Shown here one piece after another: positions 47,501 to 58,786 of a stretch of DNA of 64,000 nt. The position numbers and the translations under genes are program-made. Where the stretch lies: contig MPNW01000257.1 of NCBI GenBank assembly GCA_011800805.1, positions 126,939 through 190,938 on the forward strand. Direction: 5' to 3'. Below the pieces are notes generated by a model. It searched no databases. It had not been told where the DNA came from and saw nothing but the letters and a program-made list of their open reading frames with translations. Position 1 is the stretch's first letter. The number at the start of each line of letters is the position of its first letter. This DNA comes from Hirudo medicinalis (taxonomy: Eukaryota > Annelida > Clitellata > Hirudinida > Hirudinidae).

Positions 47501-49554
47501 ACGGTCGACTAAGCTAAAAAGAATGACATGTCGCTTCAGACAAGGCAACGCACCAAACAGCACATGGAATGGGAGCAAATTCAAATTATTCTTAAATCAG
47601 TCTGGCCCTTAAATCAAACTTTCTCATCTGGAAGAAGAGTTTTCCTGCCTTTCGGAAAACGCTCAGGCCTGACATTTCCTGGAATTCTTTGCACCAGAAA
47701 GGATCACTTTAAGACTCTCGACATTTTGCGACATGGCCCATGTTTGCCATCGTCGCTTAAAAGTTGATTTCGTTTGACAACTCCAACAATTGCGAAACTA
47801 ATTATTAATCACTCAGGAAGTAGCAATAATAAATTGTTTGACTGAATGACTCACTAAATCAGCTGGTTGTTCGAACATCTTTGCGCTTGAAGAAGTCGAT
47901 CTCGACGCAAATACGGAAGTTGACATTTCATCTTCTTGTTGCTGCAGACGCCATTTTGTCGTGGCGTTCATTAAGTCCCTCCTTTTTCGGCAAACGTTGC
48001 AAAGCCACACGCCCTGGGGAAAAAATAATTCAAGTGAACATTCATTTACGACCCACTCATTCATTCTCTCCATTCATCCTTCCTTCCATTCATCAATTTA
48101 AACCTCCTGATTGTCAGACGTGCCGCATTCGAAGCAAATGTTGGCTCTCCTGCAATCCGAACATATGGCATCGTCTTGGTCCTTAATCTTCATCATGCTG
48201 CAAATGACGCACTCAAAATGTTCAACATCGTCACCATCAGGACTCATTATTCTTTCAGTTTCCGATGCCACATCACCCTTCTCATCCTCTATGCTCATGT
48301 ACCTGGATTGAAACAGGTGCGAAGTTTAAATGAGGTCACCTTCCTATTCACTTGACACAAACCAACAAAATAATTAACGTGGTGGAATCAAACAAGGATG
48401 AAGTGGATTACTGAATGTCAGCGAATTAAATTTCCATTGTTATTATCATTTAATTATAGCCATAATAATATTTACTACATTTATAAATTTAATATTTATT
48501 TTGTTTATTATTCATCTAAAAAGTTTGTCATTATTATAATATTGCTTATTACTTAGCGCATCATTATTTTTGTATACGTATTGAAAAACAGAAAAGCGTC
48601 ATCTTGCATCACAGAATACATGAAATTGCAAAACATTCACGCACACTCATCCGCCTCATTTCAACACATATTAAAGCACCTAGCTTCTGACTGGTCCATA
48701 GTCTGATTGGCAGACTGAATCTCATTCTGATATTCAATCCTCTTGAGATAATCGTCGTACTGTCTGAACCCAGAAGAATTGTAAGCATTAAAATCTTCGT
48801 TCCTCTTGTTGCTAATGGCCATGCCATCTTTGGCAAAGGAATTCAAGTGCTCCTGATCCAGAACAAAGTCCTGCTGGTACAGGCTGCCGTCGAAAGGTCT
48901 CTCATAAGCTTGGTAGGAGTTGAATTGCCCTAGTGATGAATCACTTGCCTGAGGTAGGTAAGCATCAGAATTATTCTGATTCGGAGGTAGAGTTGTCTCG
49001 ACTCCCATTGCCCTCGCCATGACGGCTTCGATTTGGAGTCTCTCTTCCTCACTAAGGTGGCTCAAGTCCACATCCATTCCCATGCCTGAAGACGACTGTT
49101 GATTAGATGGACCAGGATCGGTTGACAATTGAGCAAATGAGTTGAACTTATTTGTTTCCTCTCGTCTTGAGGAAAACTTGGTGGAAGAAGAGGCTGGTGA
49201 TGAGGTGAGAGATGATGATGAATGAGTGTTGATGGAGGATTGAGCAGATGAAATGGCAGTTTGAAAAACCTCAACCACCGGAGTCAACTTTGATGGCAAC
49301 AGGGACGAAGCTTCCTTCAGCGTCTGGAAAGGACTTGAGATTACCTGAGTGCCTGAAAAGAACTTATTCTCTGAGTGGGTATTTTCCAGCTTTTGCAAGG
49401 AAGCATTTTGGTCTTTGAAGAATGTGAGTGGTGAGTAATCAAATGCGTCAGCATTGTTCTTGTTGCTGCTCAAGCCGGTGTGTTGGCTTACCAATTGTTC
49501 AGTACTGCCGATGGCAGACGACAAAAATCCCGACAAACTCTGGAAGAGACTCAT
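32516..49554 (-). CDS. Fife-like: RIM/Fife/Piccolo-family presynaptic active-zone scaffold
   Basis: Eighteen exons: 48680-49554, 48104-48302, 47855-48013, 45163-45418, 44290-45046, 42337-44110, 40444-42199, 40275-40369, 36979-37108, 36789-36914, 34983-35094, 34544-34638, 33920-34161, 33552-33593, 33350-33480, 33100-33284, 32791-33035 and 32516-32710. Phases all fit; 2,457 aa. A RIM-type Rab-binding helix (DLSHLSEEERLQIEAVMARA, about aa 163) is followed by a C4C4 zinc finger (CVIC, CSDC, CFEC, CNVC, about aa 330-385). A long Ser-rich disordered linker has helical blocks (SLKQRIREELQIV near 1550; EIELRKLQLEEARYLQ near 1840). A PDZ (GIGVKITGG, GDQVLEWNGHPL, about 1980-2079) and one C2 (about 2200-2335) end the protein. 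Such scaffolds dock synaptic vesicles and tether calcium channels. No C2B domain is seen. The intron after 40275 uses a GC donor. Confidence 0.9.
37601..37774 (+). repeat. Dispersed repeat family C, copy 1
   Basis: Shares ordered blocks with 61297-61488: atttattt-accctacggg, then ccaaaattttgagg, then tggaaaa-caa-aa, then ggtcaagtctctagc. Non-coding; lies in the large intron of the active-zone gene. Confidence 0.7.
38009..39256 (-). mobile_element. Inactive Tc1/mariner transposon
   Basis: Inverted ends of about 40 bp: read inward, the left end gives aaaaagtgtgttttttcggc and ends agatagaaagg, and the right end, inverted, taaaaatgtgtttttgggcc and the same agatagaaagg. The transposase is on the minus strand from ATG 39089. 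Its start MGRGKTLSENEKGRIEAFRK is a Tc1-type paired DNA-binding domain. Later pieces give VMIWAGISLDGL, YVFQQDNAPIHTS (second catalytic Asp) and WPAPSPDLNPIENAWDKLSR (third, Glu), the DD34E catalytic layout. The frame is broken by several stops and shifts, so the copy is dead. It sits in the 3.2-kb intron of the active-zone gene. Confidence 0.85.
39751..40032 (-). CDS. Unassigned 93-aa open frame inside an active-zone intron
   Basis: ATG at 40032-40030 (minus) opens a 94-codon frame with stop at 39751. The sequence begins MSSNILNHGTFVIASDRGHL and continues with balanced, non-repetitive composition (KIWIAELDVK, ENQLVFYHGTIARTLLLNF), turning hydrophobic at the C-terminus. It has the look of real or recently real protein rather than intron noise, but no family is recognised. 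It is on the same strand as the host gene, so it could also be a cassette exon, a retrocopy fragment or transposon cargo next to the Tc1 element. Confidence 0.3.
   Translation of the reverse strand: MSSNILNHGTFVIASDRGHLCAKALLFAWHNFRGKIWIAELDVKAPITENQLVFYHGTIARTLLLNFKHESLVGIWVLFFNSSCLLNCYQPHP
46281..46375 (+). repeat. Dispersed repeat family B, copy 2
   Basis: Partner of 13150-13260. It overlaps the 3' end of the small nested gene at 46352-46834, so the last few codons of that frame may come from the repeat. Confidence 0.6.
46352..46834 (-). CDS. Candidate nested two-exon gene, possibly a mitochondrial membrane protein
   Basis: Exon 46682-46834 starts at an ATG and ends at donor TCA|GTACGT. 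Exon 46352-46633 follows acceptor AATTATAG. The 48-bp intron keeps phase 0 and removes an in-frame stop. Product 144 aa. The N-terminus (MNSYFKTCRLLVSSSSYICV) could be a mitochondrial presequence. The second exon contains LQKFTVPLTTSVAQLHRHK and a hydrophobic stretch PFLLTLPLRAFLYLLMF. The FTVPL-V-HR and LPL-F-LL pattern weakly recalls the C-terminal region of TMEM223, but the transmembrane hairpin of that family is missing. That relation is a guess. It lies in a 2.4-kb intron of the active-zone gene on the same strand, so it may be a nested gene or a decayed retrocopy. Confidence 0.4.
47118..47210 (+). repeat. Degenerate GGAT/ATGG simple repeat
   Basis: Many imperfect repeats of ggat, atgg and gatga within about 90 bp of the active-zone gene's intron. 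No other function visible. Confidence 0.5.
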
Positions 49555-50952
49555 CTTGGATTCCTTCCTGTTGTCGATGGTTGTCTGTAAGATCGTCAAC
49601 AATAACTACCAGTGTATCTCATTGCAGGTTTCCAATTAAACATCCCAGTTAGATGATTAACTTTCATCCTTTATTTTGGTCTTGGACAACGACAGCATCA
49701 ACAACCAAGAGAGACGCGTATCTTTCTCCAGAACTTCGAGAAACGTACTTCCTAAGCAAAGTCAGGCAAGCGGTCGAGTTTACAATTGGACATGGAGTGG
49801 ATGCAATAATGTGTGGAGACGATCGGAACAAGTGTACAGCTTATGACGTGCAGCACCGCAGTTGCTTTCGGTGCTCCGCTGTGCGCATGGATGGCGCCGG
49901 CGCAGCATCCTTGCTATCACATGTTCCCCTCATCTTATTGTGTTTATCAGTTAACGAGCTAATGGTTAACAATTAATTATTTAAAATTCATTTTATTATC
50001 AATCGCTGTATCTATTCTTCAAGATGTTTCTTTGAATATTGTAATGCTTTAATTGCTTGAGACTGGTGTAAATGTGATTCTGGTTGAAACAAATGCGGAA
50101 AGATGTAACTCCTCAATAAATTGTAAATTCAAATAATGCCATTTATCAGGTATTTTTTTTATAAAATGAAAACAACTAAATATTAATTTACAAATTATTT
50201 GTAAATATCTTTTAACCTGATTTACAAAATTTATGATTTTCTTTGCCAAAAAATGTTTTATTTGAAGAGTATTTATTGGAAAGTAGTAGAGTTATTACTA
50301 ATGCGTAAAAGTTAAAACTGGTGGGGTGATTTATCACATAGACATTGGTCTTCTTAAACCACTATAAATTAATGAATTAAATTAATTAATGTAACTTAAG
50401 TATTATGATATTCGTAACCTTTAAACTTAGAAAAGATTATCGTAATTTAATGATGCTTTTAATCATTTTCATATAATTGGTTTATAAATTTAAAAAATAA
50501 ATTTCTTGGCAATCTCTCATTGCAGAGCCTCCGACAAGATTATAATGACCAGTGAACCCCATCGTTCTCTTAATGATTAAATTTATATGCATCACTCACT
50601 CAACCTCTTCGCTGGTTTTCATCTGTCATACTATCTTTGAAATGTGTACGCATTGTATGAAATATATGAAGTATTTTCAAACTTATTTTCATTATATTCC
50701 AACACGGAATAATCCTTTGTCGAAAACATGTACATTATTAATGTTCCACGCATTAAAAAATGTTCAAGCATTTCAATTTTACAGTCCGGGAGCGGCATTT
50801 CAGGGGTATCAAATCCTCGCCCAACCTCCTTCCCCCAAAATAATGTCCCTCACAAACTTAAACGTGAACTAGGTCTGCACTAAATAAATTACCATAAACA
50901 ATTATTTTAAACGAGAAATTAATTCATAAGCGGAATTTATTGTGGACATAAA

Positions 50953-50983
<31 letters not shown>

Positions 50984-53371
50984 GATAATAATGATGATAA
51001 TGGTGATAATGATGAAAATGATGACGATGATGATACTGATAATAATAATAATAACAATAATAACAACAATAATAATAATAATAACAATAATAATAATAAT
51101 AATAAGTTAATTTGTGTTTTCGGTGTCCTGGCTAAAAGAACCAACGGACCGATCCTGACTTGACTTGAGAAATAATCCACGAGAACAACGAAAAACACAT
51201 AAACACATGGGGCGTTTCGCCAACGAACGATAATGCGACACCAACGCGAGCGATGTATGAGGCTTCTACGTGAAGATTAAATAGATACATAAACGGAATA
51301 AGTTTTAAATGAAAATGACGTCTGCGCTAATTGCTCCTGTCAACAAATTCATTTCTCAGTCATTCATTCATTCATTAGTTTGTAGATTTTATTTGTTTAA
51401 TATTAATCACAATTAATATTAGCGACATTATTAAATTAGTCTTGTTATAAAGTTCGATGACGTTGAAGTTAAGTTTGACCCCCAAAGCGCTTCGACAAAC
51501 TTATTTTTTGAGTCAGTTAAATTTATATTTAGCTGTTTGCTATTAGCCTAGATGAAGAGACAGAATGGAGCAGACAAATGACCACTTTAAGTGAAATTTT
51601 CTCAAAAAATCGTTGACGAAAAAAATTTCTGCTAAAAAATGAACTTTTTCTTTTCATGATCGCTCGAAAATCGAATTTTGCTTTTTCTTTTGGATTGTTT
51701 TATACATGCAATTATTTTGCCCTTATTTGTTTCTCGTCCTTTTCATCATTATCCATTCGTTTAAATTATATAAAGAAATGTTGATGCTTTCAACCATTTT
51801 TTTTTTATCGGGTGTTTTGGGATTTTTAACTGCTAATTCTATGGAAAACGACTTGCTAAACTGATCCTTGTGCCTAAATAATATTTAAAAAAGTAAGAAA
51901 TTAGCTAAAAATTGATATCAATTCACTTTCAAAACATCAATTAATGCCTCATAAAGAACTGAAATGGATGTAACATTTAAACATTTAAATTTCGAACTTC
52001 GAACATTTAAAATGTTATTATTTAAAGTTATTCTTTAGTGTTATTATTTATTGTGATTATTTTATTAATTATTGTTATTATTATTTTATTATTATTATCC
52101 TCTTCAGAATTTACCAATAAAATAGCAGTAAGCTCTCATTTATTTAAGCCTGGTGTAATCTTTTAAATTTAAAACAAAGAAAATACCTTTTAATTTATAA
52201 CGACTTTCTTGTTGCATGTTCTTTGCAATATATTTGCAGTATTAGAGTGAATTGTCCTTACATACAAATGATTGATCTTGCAGTGGAAAGATAGAAAGAC
52301 TTTACTCTGAAGATTTTTCCAGACGACGGCTAAAGTTGATGGGTGGGAAGATGGTTGTGACTGCATGGTTATGGTCGCTTGTTTCACAAATTCTAATCAT
52401 GTAGTTTTCCCTGTCGAATGCTCATCTAACTAATTCATCATTCTCATCAAAAGAAAATAGAGCTTAAAAGTCTGGTCTTTCCATGTATTTATGGGATACT
52501 ACATCCATTGTTTAATCTACGAAAGAAATCAATTTTATTGTGAAATATATTTACTTATGTTTCGATATTAGCAGTCATATTCAAACAATATAAAACTTGA
52601 TCAATACCTGTTAATAATCATTCAGGATTATATAAAAAAAATTAACTTACCGCAAAATAGAGCAACAATACAGCATGCAAGCGGAAATCTCAGCGGGTTC
52701 CAAACTTCAAAGCCCCAAATGTCAATAAAATACTGTCACATCACTTTAATTCTGTCATTTCGGATGTCATAACGTTTGAATCAAGAAAATTTCATGTTTC
52801 ACTTCCACCCCCTTTGGCTCATGTAGTTTATGAAGACCTCTCAAGTATCTCAACTTGAAATAATAAAATTCAAAATAATTCAAATTCACTTGACTTCTTC
52901 ATATTTTAATTCCAGTACTTTTTGTTTTTATACTTTTTTGTACTTTTTATATCAAATGGACAATTTGAATAAAAATCTTACAAACAAATCACTCACTTTC
53001 TAAAGTTGTGAAACTTTATAAAAAAAATTAAGATTTACTTGCAGTCATAATCTTAAATTAAACAATTAAGTATAAGTCTTTATTATATTATTAGACTCTA
53101 TGATGTATAAAATACATTTCAACATTCTGAGACTAACCTCAAAACAAATAAAGTAAAAATTTTCTAAGCTAAGAGCATGGTAATCAGCAAAATATTAAGA
53201 AAGTATGCTCTGATCAAATAACTTCAACATAAAATTAAGATTATTTCCTATAAAAACTGCAAGAATGTCCACATAAGATTGATGATCTCAACTGATTTCA
53301 ACACAACTGTTAATCAGGAAATGGCAGCTCGAAAATGCCAGACACAATTGTTACATAAAGATGAACAGGTC
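49555..53371. other. Spacer and 5' region of the active-zone gene
   Basis: The first coding exon of the active-zone gene is preceded by an acceptor-like TTACAG near 49593, so its 5' UTR is probably spliced. Beyond that I see no conserved coding exon. The spacer holds an (aat)n microsatellite (50957-51105) and short AT-rich simple repeats (for example cattcattcattcatt near 51361). Confidence 0.5.
50957..51105 (+). repeat. AAT/GAT trinucleotide microsatellite
   Basis: Nearly continuous aat, gat and aac units over about 150 bp. Open frames through it are poly-Asn/Asp or poly-Leu artefacts. Confidence 0.95.
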
Positions 53372-56300
53372 TCAGTTTTGAACAGAAGATGGCTTTGATG
53401 AATTGTCCTTTGTTGAAAGGAAAGCATTCTTGACCTGAGTTGTGATGATCAGTAGGAGGATGAGGGGACAAGAAACACAGGCATACCAAGAAGTTCCAGT
53501 AACGGCAGCCATGAACCAATTGGTGAACATGCCCGTTATGAGGGAGAAAGCAGCAAGTATGAATAGCAACAACCCGGATGTCGCATGAATTAGTCGCCAA
53601 CTTGCGACAGTTTGAAACTTGGCATAGTATTTGACATAGAGTAGGTTTGCACCTCCACAGCACTGCATGACACAGTAGATGAGTGTCGCCACACCAAGCC
53701 ACGAATGCCATGATGTCAAGTGAAGCTTTTCATGGTTCTCCTTGTTCACGTAAATGGCCAAGAAACCTGTGATTGTGCACACATTCTTTAAGCAAATTAT
53801 TACAACATAGTCATCCAAAGTGATGTTAAATTAACAGTCATCCTAATTGGTGTCACATGATAATGTTACATAATATTTTCTGTTGTAACTCGAAATTAGT
53901 CAATTATAGCAAGACACTAAACGGACAACTATTTTATTCACCAAGTATCCACGCTACCTAACACACAACTAGGACTAGAAGGAACAAAAGGGAAGTTGCC
54001 GCTCCTACCTCCTACATTAGCATAGATAGCTCAGTGCGCATGTCACCCACAATACCTCCTCCTTCTCCTCCTAAACAATGAAGTACTTCTTCCTCTGAGA
54101 ATCCATCTCCAGCCTTCTTGGAGATCGAGGGGTCCTTGCAATTGTGGTTCTGGAGTGACATGTACTTCTTTGGGTCTCCGGCATGTCAGGTGGCTCAGGG
54201 CTGTTTGCTTTCTCAGATGCTCCCTGTGTTGTCTCACTTGGTGGAAGAAAGCATTGACAATGTGTGCAAAACTCCTGCCCAGCTTTTTGATTGTTGCAGT
54301 GGTTGTCAAAGTTCTCATCTGTACAACTTCAGGCCACTTGGAGAAGGCATCCACCATGATGAGAAACATCATTCCTTCCATCAGTCTGGCAAAATCAATA
54401 TGGATCATCTTCCAAGCACAATCAGGTTTCGGCCATGGTGACAATTCATTCCTGACAGGCATCTTTGCAGCTAGCTGACATGCATTGCAAAGCTTCACTC
54501 TGTCTTCAATATCCCTGTTAATTCCTTGCTAATAAACATACCTCCAAGCAAGCACCTTCATTCTGGTGGTTCCTGGGTGTCCCTCATGCAGCATCTTCAA
54601 AACTCGGCTTTGCCGTGCTGGTGGAATCACAGCATGTGTTCCCATGAAGAGCACCTTCATAGACAGACAGGTCTGCAGAACGAGTGTGGAAGGTCAAAAG
54701 TTCCATCCTGGAACTTTGGCCATTTTACTATCTTGACAGCTTCCACAACTAGCTCAGGAATCTTTGGTCATCCTCCAAATATCCTCCATTGTGACTGGCA
54801 AGTGTCAGATAACATCGCCTTGGTCTGCCCTGACATCTCATTCAGTCTAAGTGATGATAATGCCTTCATCCTCAGGCAGCTTCTTTGAAGCAATGAGACA
54901 GGATAGTGCATCAGCTTGGCAAAATGGGCAGATCGCCCGTACTCAATGACAAAGTCGAGTTTCCATCTTTGGAGCCAATTTGCTGAGTGAGCAGATATAC
55001 CAACCTTTGACAAAAGCAGCTTGTCAGTCAGTCAGCAACAGAAAGCGCCATAGATGTAGCTGTGAAATTTCCTCACCCCAAACACTAGGGCCAGAGCTTC
55101 TTTCTCTATCTATCCATAGTTCTTCTCAGCCTTGGTGAGAGATCTGCTGGAGTGTGCAATTGCTTTCCCTATGCCATTTGGGAAGTGGTAAGAGATAACA
55201 GAGTGCATAGTGCAGAGGATGTCGTGCATCTCAAATTCTTAGTTGAGAAACCTGTCTTGAAATCAACGCAGATCCTGACTGATCCATTCTTCTTTGCAAC
55301 TACAACAATAGCTGCAGTCCAATTACTGTAGTCCACTCTCTTCAGAACTCCTTGTTGCACCAGACGTTCCAGCTCTGCATTCACTGCTTCTCCCCAACCA
55401 AATGGAATCTTCCTCTGTTTGAAGAAGATTGGACATGTGCCCTGCTTGACTAACAGCTACGCCTTCTTCTTGCATTTCCCCAACTCCTCTCTGAAGACAT
55501 CTGGAAACCCTCCAGCCAAAACTTTGGCAAGGTGTCTCCCTTCTTCCTCTGGCTTCTGCTCAATCTTGCAGCAGATGGCATTGAAGGCCTTCTGAAGAAG
55601 TGGAAGTTGGTTCATCCACTCAATGCCCAGCAGCTTTTCAATATTTTCAGCCACATAGCAGCAACCATGGCCTGATTGCCTGCAGGTGAACTGAACATCA
55701 AATTGACCCAGGACTTCAATCGGAGTCTCCTAAATTCAGTTTGCAGTCCGATGGACCCAGTCGTTTTCTCAAGAGTTGGTGAATCTATCCATTCCCAGGC
55801 TTCTCTGCTGATTACTGTGACATCTGCACCAGAATCGAGCTGCATCCTAACCTTAGTCTCACCAAAGCTGACTTCTGTGTACCTCCAATTAGCCTTGAGA
55901 TCACCTTCAATCTTCTTAATCCTAGGTTGTCTTGTTGGACCTCTTTTGTTGTGGCAGTCATTCTGTGGACAATCCTTCAGGTGGAGCAAGGATCCATAGA
56001 GGAAGCAGGCTCCTTTGGTTGAAGATCAAGGATTCTCTTTGATAGGGAGATCCTGTTGATTCCTCCGGTTTCCTCTCTGGACTTGCATTCAGATTCCTGT
56101 CATCCACTATGTCTGAATCTTTCTTCAGACCAATGATACTCTCCAATTCGTTGATCAGGTCCGCCAGTTCTTGTTTCTCAAGCTTCGATAACAGTCTGAT
56201 TCCGATGTCTGCATATTTGGTTCCTTGCAATACAGAGATGTAAATGAGGCATTTAAAATTCTCTTTTGTTAAGGAATAAAATTGGGCCAATGCAACCATT

Positions 56301-58701
56301 CTGTTAATCATTGAGCGTAGTTTCCTGAAGGTGAGATTACCGGTCGCTAACCTCACAACATCAATCCTCCTCCCGAAGACTGAGATCTTATCTCGGAGCA
56401 TATCTTCTATAACCTCCTTGGTTTCTTCATAAGATAAGCTACTCGGAGTTCACGGCAGGATGCGCTCATTGTAGTTGTTCTAGGTCTCCAACTCGAGCTT
56501 CAACAGTAGTGCCCCTATTTGTCATGGTCCGACAGCTGCATCCCATGGTTATCCAGCAGAGCTTCGAAGCAACCCATCCACATAGAAAAGGGTGTCCCAG
56601 ACTCAGGATCATAGCTGATTTGTGTGATCCCTCTCATGAGCTCTGGAAGTAAGTCTGACTTACCTTCAACTGCTGTTGCTGCTTTAGTCTGAGGTTGAAT
56701 TGACTGAAAGAGCTTCTGAAACCTTTCTTCAAGCTCTTTGTCTCGACGGTGACTTTCTTCATTGCGTTGACGACTTTCTCCCATAAATCATCGACAAAAA
56801 TTTATCCTCAGATCCCATCCTCGTCGCCAAATGTTGTAACTCATAATTAGTCGATTATACAAGAAACAGACAACTACTTTATTCACCAAGTATCCAAACT
56901 ACCTAACACACAAGTAGGACTAGAAGGAACAAAGGGGAAGTTGCCACTCCTAGCTCCTACATTAGCATAGATAGTTAGTCCAGTGCGCATGTCACCCACA
57001 ACAATTTCATTCTCTAAATCTCAACAACCAACAAATATTAAAACTGACCCATGCTGCCAGTAACCAGGGCGACAATCATGAGAACCCAGTGGCATGTTGT
57101 TTTGGTCTTCCTAGTTGCACCCATGAAGAGAGAACTTTGAGGAGAGAAGATAAGAAGTCCTTGAACCATGAGGAAAGTGAACTAAACATTTAATTGAATG
57201 ATTACATAAGCATTACACTTCTGGATCCATATGAAAAATATTTTCTTGTTCATTGCTTTTGCATTAGCCAAAATCGTCATCAGGATATTGGCACCAACTT
57301 TAGTTATTACGATAATTTAGAACAAAGATGAAACCTAAATTTTAAGCATTAAGCAAATTTGAGCTGACAATTTAAATCAAGCAACTCATAAATTGAACAA
57401 AAGGTTGTCATAATTACTCACACATAATGTCATCAAGGTAGGATGCCATGAAAACAAGCCTGAAATGTTGACATTAAAATAATTTCATAATTCATAGTTA
57501 TAATATTAATGTCAAAAGGACTTACTTGAGCCAGGAGAAGATGTGTAAACCACAAATCCTGTATAGAGAAGGCAGATGAAATGAGCAACCATGACTGCTA
57601 CATAAAAACAAAATTGCAATTTTCTTTAGTTTTTATTAAATAACAAAATTCTAATACAATAGAAACCATTACAAAGATTAAAATTGGATTAATCATCTAA
57701 ATCCTTAAACATTTTAAGAAGTCTCTCCTGCATAGCTTATATTTTGTATATGTGTCTAGCTGCATTCAATTACTTTAATTGAATTGAATTTTTTTTAATC
57801 ATTCAGATATTTACATTTCCACAAATCTTAAAGAAAAAATACCAACCACCACACTTTACTAATCAAACTATTTCAAAAACCAAATAAAGTAAATAAAGTA
57901 AAGTTTAAATTCCTTACGATATTGATTGTGAACCTAAATTTGAAATAAGACCATATAAGTAACTACCAGTAATAAATATATCTGTCTTGATTAAGAAATC
58001 TACATTCATTTATCTTATCTCCAAAACACATTTCCAGCAACTAAATTAAATTCGCCGTAAGCTAATTCTGCGACAATCAAACTCTGAAGCAATGCAATTA
58101 AAAATATTCAAAAATACCTATCCTGAAGAACAATGCGATAATTAGTTTTCCGGCGAAAAGCCCCCACAATTTTTAAACTCCAGGCCTGTAATGACCTTAT
58201 TTACTTTGCTACTACTAATACAATCTCGTCTCGACGCGTCACACGACCTTTGGCATACAAGGTACCCATACCATTTGGAACTTTGTATTCTCATGCACAA
58301 ATCTTATCAACTAGGCAAATATGTGACCGTCGCAGGTCTTCCATCTTCCGTAATTTTAAAGCATGTAATTCTAATCCAGCAATTCGTATCGATGTATTTA
58401 ATGATAGCATAGTCTACAAGTTCGGCATATTTCAACTTTAATTCAATTTAATTAAAATCAATGATACTTAAATACTGTTGATGACTGTTTGGCTGGCACT
58501 GCCCAAATTGAACAAATTCCTCCAAAAGTTGATGAAAAAATATAGATTGTAGCTTTGACAAATCACTTTTAATCACTTAAAAATTTAAGAGACTTAAACG
58601 TTATCGTAAGCAAATATATCTATCACAATTGCCTATAAAATTAACAAAGCTTTCACTTCCTCGATATGACGGTATGCGCTTGAATCTACATCTCGACACA
58701 T
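53372..58701 (-). CDS. CYB561D2: Cytochrome b561 domain-containing protein 2 homologue
   Basis: Firm exons: 57526-57597, 57422-57459, 57049-57181 and 53372-53766. A proposed start exon at 58646-58701 and a 5-nt microexon at 58118-58122 restore phase and give 232 aa (human 222). Family landmarks: SLFSWHPTLM (helix 2), QGLLIFSPQSSLF, CHWVLMIVALV, KLHLTSWHSWLG, QCCGGANLLY, HATSGLLLF and a C-terminal helix pair. The conserved His in SWHP, CHW, SWHS and HATSG are the b561 heme ligands. These six-helix proteins move electrons across membranes, typically ascorbate-driven ferric reduction in the ER or endolysosome. The 3.3-kb intron before the last exon contains a Ty3/gypsy element. The N-terminal exons are the uncertain part. 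Confidence 0.88.
53881..57003 (-). mobile_element. Degenerate, internally deleted Ty3/gypsy LTR retrotransposon
   Basis: LTRs of about 172 bp lie at 53881-54055 and 56832-57003; both run tgttgtaactc to cacccacaa, and about a tenth of positions differ by eye. Minus orientation. Next to the 5' LTR is ttggcgacgaggat, a gypsy-like primer-site region; a purine tract adjoins the 3' LTR. Broken frames show a gag start (56784), protease DSGADVTVIS (about 55.8 kb), the early RT part with KKNGSVRICVDFKTG (about 55.3 kb), RNase H pieces and an integrase zinc-finger part with LCNACQLA and the first catalytic Asp (IDFA, about 54.4 kb). The RT core with its YxDD box is missing, so the 3.1-kb copy is shortened by an internal deletion. 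Flanking 5-mers ttttc and atttc may be a decayed target duplication. Confidence 0.9.
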
Positions 58702-58786
58702 TCCTGTAACTTGAAGATTTCTGTTGAGAAGCTAAGTTTCACAGCAATTTGAAATTCAACTTCAGAGTTTGTCTTAGCTGTCGAAG
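58702..58786. promoter_or_regulatory. Very short bidirectional promoter, CYB561D2 (-) and ankyrin gene (+)
   Basis: Only 85 bases lie between the proposed opposed start codons. The two transcripts must share a promoter or overlap at their 5' ends. No core elements could be assigned. Confidence 0.4.

Noticed and set aside
50902..51198. Poly-Leu and poly-Asn open frames
   Set aside because: Artefacts of the AAT microsatellite.
54118..54888. Plus-strand frames of about 107-120 codons
   Set aside because: Antisense shadows of the gypsy integrase/pol region.
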